Of a DNA stretch of 64,000 nucleotides, positions 18,604 through 25,961 are shown in pieces. The notes beneath the pieces were generated by a model that ran no database searches, had not been told where the DNA came from, and saw only the letters and a program-made list of their open reading frames with translations. Source of the stretch: J051 sp040289295 (lineage in GTDB: Bacteria; Armatimonadota; Fimbriimonadia; Fimbriimonadales; ATM1); assembly GCA_040289295.1 (NCBI GenBank), contig PSLA01000012.1:3270-67269 (forward strand), in the 5' to 3' direction. The translations under genes were made by a program, and so were the position numbers. Within the stretch, counting starts at the first letter, position 1. Each line of letters opens with the position of its first letter.

Positions 18604-19547
18604 GCTGCGCCGTCCGCCAGCTCTTCCAGCGAGCCAGACACCTCGATTACGCTCGGGTCATCGTCGAAGAGCATGAGCGTTCGCTGTTCGGTCGGGCGGA
18701 TACCTTGGAATCGCACGCTGACGCGTTCCGGCCGCTCGACGTCCATGTTGCTCCATGCTTGTCGCGCGGCATCGAGAATGGCGTCGGTGTCGAGGCGCTC
18801 GATGGGTAGCGCGCGCGTCCACCGCTTGGTCGGCGACCATGCGACGAGCGTCGCTGTTCGAGCGGTCATTCCGGTCTTCATCAGGCGCGCCACGCCACGA
18901 CGCACGAGGCGCGTCATGGTCTCGAGGGCGGAGTCACGAGTGCGGCGGGATGCGCCCATCACCCTGGTTACTGTCGCGACCGAAGGGGGCGCGGGTGGGA
19001 CGTCTGCTCCCCGTAGGGCTCGAAACCACCAGGTGCCCTTGCTTGTGCCGAGCGCTTGCTGGAGGACGCGCTCTTCGGCGCGAGCGAAGTCGGCTGCAGT
19101 GAAGACACCGAGAAGGTTCAGTCGCGTGGTATCTCTCGGATGAAGGCTCGGGAGCGCGGCGAGGCGCACGCCGGCGAGTGCTTCGGCTGCGTGATCGGCA
19201 CTCGGCAGCACCGCTCGCCTACCCTCGGGGAGCAGTAGGGCTGCCTTGGCAAGCAGAGGGCTTGTGGCGAGCGCAATCGCCGCTGCGGCCTGTGAGCCAA
19301 GGGTCCTTTCAAGTCGGCTGCGAGCTGCCGCCAGGAGGGCATCCGCCTTGTCGAGGGGAACCGCTCGGCGAAGACCGACCCGGAAAACGTGGGGCTCGAC
19401 CTCTTCGACTGTCATTTCTCGAAAGGCGCGGACGATCGCCTCGCGGAAGCGCTTCTTGTTTCGTGGGGCGCCGGGCAGCATCGCCTCTGGCACCGCGAGC
19501 GCCAGGGTGGAAATCGTCGTTCGCATAGTAAGGGAGGTGTCACCCAT
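18600..19547 (-). CDS. catalytically degenerate Y-family DNA polymerase homologue (ImuB/DinB-like)
   Basis: 315 residues. The C-terminal two thirds aligns by eye with DinB: helix-hairpin-helix/thumb (LNLLGVFTAADFARAEERVLQQALG), then the linker and little-finger pattern (GMTARTATLVAWSPTKRWTRALPI, then a final RTLMLFDDD). The palm motifs DxDxFF and SxDE are absent: the N-terminus reads ISTLALAVPEAML and the second site VEEVEPHVFRVGL. It is therefore unlikely to polymerise DNA and resembles the non-catalytic ImuB adaptor, but is shorter. It is convergent with rarA. A dyad overlaps its promoter at 19557-19576. The annotated ATG is leaderless-like; an alternative ATG lies at 19526. Confidence 0.7.
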   Translation of the reverse strand: MGDTSLTMRTTISTLALAVPEAMLPGAPRNKKRFREAIVRAFREMTVEEVEPHVFRVGLRRAVPLDKADALLAAARSRLERTLGSQAAAAIALATSPLLAKAALLLPEGRRAVLPSADHAAEALAGVRLAALPSLHPRDTTRLNLLGVFTAADFARAEERVLQQALGTSKGTWWFRALRGADVPPAPPSVATVTRVMGASRRTRDSALETMTRLVRRGVARLMKTGMTARTATLVAWSPTKRWTRALPIERLDTDAILDAARQAWSNMDVERPERVSVRFQGIRPTEQRTLMLFDDDPSVIEVSGSLEELADGAA

Positions 19548-19556
19548 GACCGTCTA

Positions 19557-19576
19557 TAGTAGACAGACGTATACTA
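19557..19576. promoter_or_regulatory. operator-like dyad over the promoter of the Y-family homologue
   Basis: TAGTA-N10-TACTA, with inner AC/GT also pairing (seven of ten positions). It overlaps the -10-like TATAGA (19553-19558, minus strand) of the downstream gene. The arms resemble the Xanthomonas-type LexA box arms. A LexA-like operator is an inference. Confidence 0.4.
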
Positions 19577-19800
19577 CCCCTAAAAGGTTCCATCCGGGAA
19601 AGGATGTGCTGCCCCAGGCAGGGTTGTGCAAATCAAGATTTCGGGTGGTCGCCTGAGGATTCTTGAGGGATTCCGCAGTCTGGCTTGAGAATTTATTAGG
19701 CCCTTAGTCCCAATTCGTAACCATTGGATTGACACCGTGGGGCGCGGTAGCCCAGTATGGGAAGTGTCGCGCGCCATGGGGCGCCGGCAGGAGGACACAA

Positions 19801-20358
19801 ATGAAAGTTCTATTGAGTCGAGAGCAGGCACTGTTGAAGCGCGCCAAGGAGGGCTGCCGCGGCTCGTTTGACGAGGTCGTGCGCAGCCACTACAAGGGCG
19901 TGTTCGCCCACGCGCTTCGGCTTTTGGGGAACCAGGACGACGCAGCCGACGCCGTGCAGGTCACGTTTGTGAAGGCGGGCTGCTCCCTGGCGGAGTTTGA
20001 CCTCGAGCGGGACTTTCGTCCGTGGCTCTACCGCATCTGCACGAACGTGTGCATTGACATCGCGCGAGGCCGCAAGCGTGCTTGCGAGCCGCTGGGGACC
20101 CACGCCTACCACCTCGAGAGCGACTCAGACCCCGAGAGCGAGGCGAGCAGAGCGCAGTTGGCATCGCGGGTTCGCGCCGCGGTGGAGCGGTTGCCGGGGA
20201 AGTACAAGAGGGCGATCGTGCTGCGCCATTTCGCTCAGATGGACGTCGGAGAGATCGCGCGCTCCATGGGCACGCCTGAAGGCACCGTGAAGCGTTGGCT
20301 GTTCCGTGCGCGAGGGATGCTCAAGCAGGAGCTCGCCGGCACGGGCACGGCTGCGTGA
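19801..20358 (+). CDS. ECF-type sigma-70 family RNA polymerase sigma factor
   Basis: 185 residues. Region 2 (SFDEVVRSHYKGVFAHALRL, then DAADAVQVTFVKA, then FRPWLYRICTNVCIDIARGRKR) and region 4 (RLPGKYKRAIVLRHFAQMDVGEIARSMGTPEGTVKRWLFRARGML) are complete, with the short linker typical of ECF factors. The ATG at 19801 is chosen for the AGGAGG eight bases upstream. No anti-sigma gene is next to it: the next gene is convergent rplA, separated by a terminator. The regulon cannot be told from the sequence. Confidence 0.9.
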   Translation: MKVLLSREQALLKRAKEGCRGSFDEVVRSHYKGVFAHALRLLGNQDDAADAVQVTFVKAGCSLAEFDLERDFRPWLYRICTNVCIDIARGRKRACEPLGTHAYHLESDSDPESEASRAQLASRVRAAVERLPGKYKRAIVLRHFAQMDVGEIARSMGTPEGTVKRWLFRARGMLKQELAGTGTAA

Positions 20359-20377
20359 TTCTTCGTCCTAACTGACA

Positions 20378-20415
20378 CCCACCCGTGGTTAGGTTGACTG
20401 TCCACGGGTGGGTTT
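20378..20415. terminator. rho-independent terminator between sigma factor gene and rplA
   Basis: CCCACCCGTGG and CCACGGGTGGG form an 11-bp perfect stem with a 13-base loop, followed by TTT on the plus strand. It lies between two convergent genes and could end both. Confidence 0.75.
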
Positions 20416-20424
20416 GCAATGGAC

Positions 20425-21141
20425 CTACAGTTTGGCGGCGAGGTTCGGGTCTACGCGGAAGCCTGGCCCCATCGTGCTGCTCAGTGTGATGCCAAGGAGG
20501 TAGCGTCCTTTTGCCGATGGCGGCTTCGCCTTGACGATGGCGTTGATGGCTGCAGCGAAGTTCTCCATCAATTGCTCCTCGGTGAAGGATGCCTTTCCGA
20601 TCGGCATGTGGATGATGCCCGCTTTGTCGTTGCGGTACTGCACGAGGGTCGCCTTTTTGATGGACTCGACGGCCGTACGAATGTCGTCGGTTAGGGTTCC
20701 TGCCTTTTTGTTCGGCGTCTTTGGGCCGAGCACTCGGCCGATCTTCGCCAGGGCGGGCGCCATCTCTTGTGAGGCGATGAGGACGTCGAACTCTTTGTAG
20801 CCTCCCGCGATTTTCTCTACCAAGTCGTCGTCACCGACCTCGTCGGCTCCGGCTGCTCGTGCGTCATCGGCTGCTGCGCCGCGGGCGAGCACAGCGACGG
20901 TTCGAGTTTTGCCCGTTCCGTGTGGCAGCGTTGTCGTGCCGCGTACGTTTTGGTCGCTCTGCCGCGGGTCAATGCCAAGTCGGACGGCCAGTTCGATGGT
21001 CTCATCGAACTTGGCGATGGCGGATTCCTTAGCGAGACGGATTGCCTCCGCAGGCTCGTGTAGTGTGAGCCGGTCGCCTTTTGCGCGGAGTTGTTGGTAC
21101 CTGTTCGAGTGCGGTTGTTTTTTCTCTTTGGTTCGTGGCAT
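20425..21141 (-). CDS. rplA: 50S ribosomal protein L1
   Basis: 238 residues, full length. L1 stalk protein; it often also represses its own operon by binding the mRNA. Family motifs are clear (FDETIELAVRLGIDPRQSDQNVRGTTTLPHGTGK, given here only as its span near 46-79; GRVLGPKTPNKKAGTLT near 134-150; and a C-terminal MGPGFRVD). It follows rplK with 55 bases between. The operon ends here in a terminator, so rplJ and rplL are not next in line as they are in most bacteria. Confidence 0.98.
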   Translation of the reverse strand: MPRTKEKKQPHSNRYQQLRAKGDRLTLHEPAEAIRLAKESAIAKFDETIELAVRLGIDPRQSDQNVRGTTTLPHGTGKTRTVAVLARGAAADDARAAGADEVGDDDLVEKIAGGYKEFDVLIASQEMAPALAKIGRVLGPKTPNKKAGTLTDDIRTAVESIKKATLVQYRNDKAGIIHMPIGKASFTEEQLMENFAAAINAIVKAKPPSAKGRYLLGITLSSTMGPGFRVDPNLAAKL

Positions 21142-21196
21142 GGTGTTCTCCAGTGGTTGTCTTGCGAGCGCGAGCGCTCTCCCACGGGGTGCGAGC

Positions 21197-21622
21197 TCAG
21201 TCTACGATCTCGACCCCCATATTGCGTGCGGTGCCTGCGAGCACTTTCATCGCCTGCTCGATGTCGTTGGTGTTCAAATCGGGCATCTTCACTTCAGCGA
21301 TCTTGCGAAGTTGCTCTCTGGTCAGCTTGCCGACCTTTTGCTTCAGTTGGGTGCCGCTTCCCTTTTCGATGCCCGCGGCTTGTTTGATGAGGTCGCTCGA
21401 GAGCGGCTGCTTGACGACGAAATCGTAGGAGCGATCTTCGAAGACGGTAATCGCGACGGGCAGAGTGCTACCCATTCTGTCCATCGTAATTTCGTTAAAC
21501 TTCTTGATGAACTCCATCATGTTGATGCCCGCCTGGCCAAGCGCGGGACCGATGGGCGGCGCGGGCGTAGCCTTACCGGCGGGAATGTTCAACTTGATGA
21601 CCGAGAGGACTTTCTTTGCCAT
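21197..21622 (-). CDS. rplK: 50S ribosomal protein L11
   Basis: 141 residues, standard length. It binds 23S rRNA at the GTPase centre and contacts elongation factors. The proline-rich PAPPIGPALGQAGINMMEF segment (about 20-38) and the C-terminal RNA-binding domain (LTREQLRKIAEVKMPDLN) are conserved. Its ATG follows the nusG stop directly with no gap. Confidence 0.98.
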   Translation of the reverse strand: MAKKVLSVIKLNIPAGKATPAPPIGPALGQAGINMMEFIKKFNEITMDRMGSTLPVAITVFEDRSYDFVVKQPLSSDLIKQAAGIEKGSGTQLKQKVGKLTREQLRKIAEVKMPDLNTNDIEQAMKVLAGTARNMGVEIVD

Positions 21623-22150
21623 TTATGCTTTCTCTACTTTATCGAATTCCAATTCCAGCGGCGTCTCCCGGCCGAACACCGGGATGAGCACCTTCAGTTT
21701 GCCCTTCTCTGCGTCCACCTCTTCCACTTTGCCGGTGAAGTCGGCGAACGGTCCCTCCATGATGCGCACGGTGTCGCCTGTCTTCCAAACGACGCGCGGG
21801 CGTTCGCGGCTCTCGTCCAGGCGGCGAAGGATGTTCTGCACTTCGCTGTCGTCAATCGGCGCGGGGCGATTGCCGCTGCTGACGAAGCCGGTGACGCCGC
21901 TCACACGCTTGACAAGGTTCTGTGAGTCTTCTGTTAGGATCATCCTAACGAGCACATATCCCGGGAAGACCTTTTTCGAGACCTTGCGTCGCTTGCCATC
22001 TCTTGTTTGTGCCACCTCCTCCGTGGGGATAAGCACTTCGAAGATTTCTTTGTCCCAAAGCCCCGCGTGTATGGCCTGCCGCTTCAGCATGTCGGCTACT
22101 TTTTGCTCGTGCTGCGTCAGGGTGTGCACCGCGTACCAGGAAGTAATCAT
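21623..22150 (-). CDS. nusG: transcription termination/antitermination protein NusG
   Basis: 175 residues. The N-terminal NGN domain (WYAVHTLTQHEQKVADML) binds the RNA polymerase clamp. FPGYVLVRM and TGFVSSGN are typical. The C-terminal KOW domain (GDTVRIMEGPFADFTGKVEEVD) contacts NusE/S10 or Rho. It lies between secE and rplK, the usual order. Confidence 0.97.
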   Translation of the reverse strand: MITSWYAVHTLTQHEQKVADMLKRQAIHAGLWDKEIFEVLIPTEEVAQTRDGKRRKVSKKVFPGYVLVRMILTEDSQNLVKRVSGVTGFVSSGNRPAPIDDSEVQNILRRLDESRERPRVVWKTGDTVRIMEGPFADFTGKVEEVDAEKGKLKVLIPVFGRETPLELEFDKVEKA

Positions 22151-22157
22151 CGCTGTG

Positions 22158-22421
22158 TTATCCGAAGAGGGTGATTCGCTGGCCTTCGGCGGCGCGAAGT
22201 AGCGTGTCTACGACAATGCCCGCGGCCCAGAGATATACGACGAACACAACACAAACGATGAGCACCATCGCCGTAAGCCGTGCGGTGTCCGGCAGGGTTG
22301 GCCAAACGACGCGCCGCATCTCGCGAATCACGCCTTCGATGAACGCCTTGAAGCCCCGACTCATGTCGGGAACCGGCACGAACCCGCCGCCAGGCGCCGT
22401 TGGGACTTGTTTTCTTGCCAT
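22158..22421 (-). CDS. secE: preprotein translocase subunit SecE
   Basis: 87 residues. A single-span SecE: an amphipathic segment (KAFIEGVIREMRRVVWPTLPDT, with the conserved VVWP) precedes one transmembrane helix (LTAMVLIVCVVFVVYLWAAGIVV). It stabilises SecY in the inner membrane. The nusG start follows seven bases after its stop. It begins only 12 bases after the end of the frameshifted STN-type gene, so it is probably transcribed with it. No rpmG or tuf is upstream, unlike many genomes. Confidence 0.95.
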   Translation of the reverse strand: MARKQVPTAPGGGFVPVPDMSRGFKAFIEGVIREMRRVVWPTLPDTARLTAMVLIVCVVFVVYLWAAGIVVDTLLRAAEGQRITLFG

Positions 22422-22433
22422 CGTCTGCTGCTT

Positions 22434-24655
22434 TCACGCCCCGTGGCGGGCTTCGCCGCGAGGGGGGATGAGACGAGTATACCCAGCTGGCTGCTCTGGC
22501 GCAAGGCAAGAGGGGGGATTCCTTCTGCTCAGCCCCCCAGCCAGGCTGCGCCGCACCTCTTCAATCTGGCGCTTGAGCTCGTCGGGGAGGGCATGCGGCG
22601 CAACGGCCGTTGCGCCCTGCCTGGGCAGGGTTTCCCAAACTTCACGGGTGACCTCGAAGCCGTCCCGAAAGGCCAGCCGCACGATGTATCTCGTTTGGTC
22701 TGCCGGCATCATTGTTTGGTACTCCAGTGGCGCGAGACCGGGTGGCCCTCCCTGGACGTCGGCGTCCGATGTCCATAGTTCGCGGACCGCCAATTCGTAG
22801 ACGCCCAGCGTGTGCACATGACCGATCGTGGTCGTCCCGAGGACCGCCGGGGAGCGTTGCACCTCGATCGAGACCATCAGATCATTCGGCAACCCCCGCG
22901 GCCATCTCTCCGTCGGCTCGGAAAGCAGGACCTGGTCCGACCATTCCTGAGGACTGGCTGTCAGTGGCGGCGGCAGCAATTCCGTTGAGTAGATCCACTT
23001 TTGGATAATGGTCCTTGCCTGAGGTGCAAGCTGTCCATACGGAACGGGCGCGCGTTGCAAGCCGGCGAACGCGGTCGGATCGAGCGTAGCGAACAGGTCT
23101 ACCGGTGACCTCAGGAGCGCCTCAACGGACGCACGGCTGACGCTTGGATTGGCATGAATTATGAGCACGCGGTCCAGCGACGAGAAGCTGGGAAGCCCCG
23201 GCCTATTGTGCACGTACCTACGGGCTTGGCTCAACGTGGCAGACCTTGAAGTTGCAATCTCGGCCATAAAGTCCTTCGCAGCCTGCCGGGAGTATCTGAA
23301 ACGCCCGGCGACTGGCGGCGCTGGCCGAAGCTGCAGCCAGCTGCCGGAGCGAACCTCGGCAAACGGAAACGGTTGGTAGCAGAGGAAGGCGATGAGATCC
23401 TCGACGGTCTCCACTGGACCCGACTGCAGGGCACGGCCAAGGGAGTAGGCTGCGGAATCGGGCACCGATGCCAGCAGAGGAAGCTGNNNNNNNNNNNNNN
23501 NNNNNNNNNNNNNNNNNNNNNNNNNNNNNNNNNNNNNNNCGGCGACCATTCCAAGTGGATCGTGAGCGACGGGGTCGCGGAGAATCTCGCCAAAGCCGAA
23601 GTCGAGGCTTATCCCCTCCTGCTCCGGCGCGGTGATTCCGAAGGAGGCGCTCACCCAGAGGCCGTTGGGCATTCGAAACGTAAGGGAAGAAGCCCATGCG
23701 TAGCCGACGTCCTGTTGCAGTCGGGCGAAAAGGCGGACGCGCGAAGGCATATCGAGTGGAGTCTCGCCATCCGTGGGTCGCCATTCGGTGTGAAAAATCA
23801 GCAGCTCTTGTTCCATCATGGTTTTGCCGTCCGCCGACACGACGACAATGCGGGGCCTGGCCCCGTATGTGCGAGTTGGTCGGAAGATCAGCAGAGTCTT
23901 GCCGTACTTTGCGTTCGGCCGCGGAACCCGAGGTAGGCTCGTGTAGTGCGCAGCATGTTCAGGTGGCGGCTCCGTCTGGCCCACCATGGCGTAAAGGGCC
24001 TCAAGTAAGGGCCGTGCCCTGGTGGTCAACGGCTTTTGCATCGGCGTAGGCGCATCTGAGTAGACGACGGACTCACCGAGCGGAAGCGCGGCAAGCTCCT
24101 GCGGACCAATTTCTCTAAGCAGCGCGAGAATGATCTCGCGTACTGGGTTTATTTCATCCAACTCCCGGAGGGTCAACTCCCGGATGGTTGCGTAAGACTG
24201 TTCGTCGGATTCGTCGGATTGGGGGGTTTCGAGAAAAGATTGGTAGCGGGGCAAAAAGGCCTTGATCCGCTCTTTCAGCTTCCCAACGTCAAAGGAGGCA
24301 AGTTGCTTGTCGAGATACTGTGTCCACCATTTCGCGAGCATCTCCCGCTCGTCGCGCTTCAGGCGAGCGCGGAGAGATGAGGATCGAACGAGAGTACGCT
24401 TGCCTTCGCGTTCTTCCCATTCGCCGCAACAACCAATGCCAGGGCATCCAACACTTCATCCAGTGGTCGGTCACGAAACTCGGTTATAACCGGCTCCGAT
24501 TCGAGTGCCGGCGAGACTGCGAGCGAGATCCCCGATTGGTCGCTGAGGCTCCTCACCAGGTCGCCCGCTCTCACCGCGTTTGCTTGGTGAGTGACCGTCG
24601 GGTTGGCCGCTGCAGCCGCCATTAGTGCCAAGAGCATGTCACTCGTATAACGCAA
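22434..24655 (-). pseudogene. frameshifted exported protein with N-terminal STN-like domain
   Basis: One gene split by a one-base frameshift near 24419-24427. The first frame (24655 to 24359) has a signal peptide and an STN-like segment (LVRSLSDQSGISLAVSPAL, then DRPLDEVLDALALVVAA), then shifts out and stops. The other frame continues without a start as EWEEREGKRTLVRSSSLRARLKR into a 635-codon frame ending at 22434. Restoring one G in GCGGCGAATGG joins them. The rest is of unknown function, with an N gap at 23487-23539. STN domains occur in secretins and TonB systems. A true mutation and an assembly error are both possible. Confidence 0.7.
23487..23539. other. assembly gap (53 N)
   Basis: Unresolved run inside the STN-type gene. 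The frame is open on both sides. The N count may be an estimate. Confidence 0.99.
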
Positions 24656-24735
24656 ACCGTTCGAAGTGTGGGAGGTAGGTCTGCAGGAGGGCGCCGTACG
24701 CCCATCGGAGGCCGTTTAGGTAGAATCGGCTTACT

Positions 24736-25404
24736 ATGTTGAGTCTTATTGCGATGGCGCATCTCTCCACGCTCGCTGCGGTGGACGCGTTTGGTGGCAC
24801 TGTGTACGTAAAGCCTTCCACCGAGGCTGTTCGACTCACTAGTGAGGCGGTCACTTTCACGATCCGCAAGGATGGCGTGAGCGTCGAGGCGCGGTACATG
24901 TTCAAGAACCTCACGGACGTAGACGTGCCCCTTTTGCTCGTGCTGCCCCTGTTTGCTGAGAACACGAATCGCCCTTTTCCGCAAAACCGCCTCGAACGTC
25001 TGTCCGCCACTTGGGATAAGGAGCCACTTGGATTCGCCGAGCCGCCCCAGGCTGCGGAGATTAACGAACTCGCCACGACCTACGAGAAGCCGTTCGTCGC
25101 AAGCGTGACCTTCCGCGCGAAGGCAACCCACGTCTTGCGTGTTCAGTTTTCTGTTCAGCCGGGCAATGACGACTTGCATCGCTTCGTCGCGTGGCGCACT
25201 GCGGGCGGCGCCTCTTGGGCGGGGCGCGTGGAGCGCGCGGATTACGCCTTCAAGTACGATACAAAGAGCGTCTTCCACGTGGTCGGTATCGAGCCCAATT
25301 GGGGCTGGCAGTGGGGGCAGACCGGTGCCTACGTCAAGCGAACGAACTTCGAGCCGACCGCCGGCGAGGAGTTCCGCTTCCGGTACTACCCGCCTGACTT
25401 CTGA
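24736..25404 (+). CDS. hypothetical exported protein
   Basis: 222 residues of no family I recognise. The N-terminus (MLSLIAMAHLSTLAAVDAFGG) reads as a weak signal peptide. The body is beta-rich with SVEARYMFKNLTDVDVPLLLVLPLF, which resembles domains that describe conserved exported proteins of the DUF4424 type, but that match is tentative. A TAGAAT at 24721-24726 lies nine bases before the ATG and no Shine-Dalgarno is seen. It is monocistronic and followed by two genome repeats. Confidence 0.7.
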   Translation: MLSLIAMAHLSTLAAVDAFGGTVYVKPSTEAVRLTSEAVTFTIRKDGVSVEARYMFKNLTDVDVPLLLVLPLFAENTNRPFPQNRLERLSATWDKEPLGFAEPPQAAEINELATTYEKPFVASVTFRAKATHVLRVQFSVQPGNDDLHRFVAWRTAGGASWAGRVERADYAFKYDTKSVFHVVGIEPNWGWQWGQTGAYVKRTNFEPTAGEEFRFRYYPPDF

Positions 25405-25432
25405 CGGCACGCCACTTGAAAACCCTCACCCG

Positions 25433-25477
25433 GTGCCCCCTCACCCCGGCCCTCTCCCGGGGGAGAGGGCGTTTATT
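25433..25477 (+). repeat. palindromic G+C-rich repeat, copy B
   Basis: Contains CCTCACCCCGGCCCTCTCCC and the reverse GGGGGAGAGGG, then GTTTAT. A partial half-copy (GGGGGGAGAGGGGCCGG) follows to about 25494. It is intergenic. Confidence 0.85.
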
Positions 25478-25590
25478 TGGGGGGAGAGGGGCCGGCAACC
25501 CGCTCCTATTCAGATCGTTCTGCCTTTCGGCCTGTAGAAACGTGCGGGGAACCCGATAATGCTACTGGCTGCGAGTGGGTTTAGCGTTGG

Positions 25591-25632
25591 GCGCCCCTCA
25601 CCCCGGCCCTCTCCCGGGGGAGAGGGGTTTAT
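25591..25632 (+). repeat. palindromic G+C-rich repeat, copy C
   Basis: Same element and orientation as copy B, ending GGTTTATC. It lies just before the MerR-type gene and could fold in its leader. Confidence 0.85.
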
Positions 25633-25659
25633 CCGAGTGCGCAGCCGGAGCGGTTGTAC

Positions 25660-25959
25660 ATGAGTGCAAACGAGAAGATTCACGGACAGGGCGCGGCGGT
25701 GAGCATTCGTGTCGCCAGCGCAATTACGGGTATCGAGATTCATACGCTTAGGTATTGGGAGACCGAGTTTCCCGAGTTCCTGACGCCCCTCCGCACACGT
25801 GGTGGTCAGCGACGATACCGACCTGAGGACATTCGGGCGGTCTTCACGATCAAGCGTCTTCTGCGAGACGAGATGTACTCGATCGCAGGCGCGCGCCGCT
25901 ACCTCCGGCTGCAGCGAGAGCAGCAGCAGAGTCTTCAGGCGCAGAACCGGGCCGCCTAA
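25660..25959 (+). CDS. MerR-family transcriptional regulator (short)
   Basis: 99 residues. The MerR winged helix is clear: VASAITGIEIHTLRYWETEF (about 19-38), then GGQRRYRPEDIRAVFTIKRLLRDEMYSIAGARRYL. The effector domain is missing; only a short Gln-rich tail follows, so it may be constitutive or respond through a partner. ATG at 25660 is preferred to an upstream TTG. It ends two bases before the glycosyltransferase gene and is probably in the same transcript. Confidence 0.88.
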   Translation: MSANEKIHGQGAAVSIRVASAITGIEIHTLRYWETEFPEFLTPLRTRGGQRRYRPEDIRAVFTIKRLLRDEMYSIAGARRYLRLQREQQQSLQAQNRAA

Positions 25960-25961
25960 CC

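Noticed and set aside
21465..22202. 245-residue plus-strand frame across nusG and rplK
   Set aside because: Antisense shadow of nusG and rplK, which are certain.
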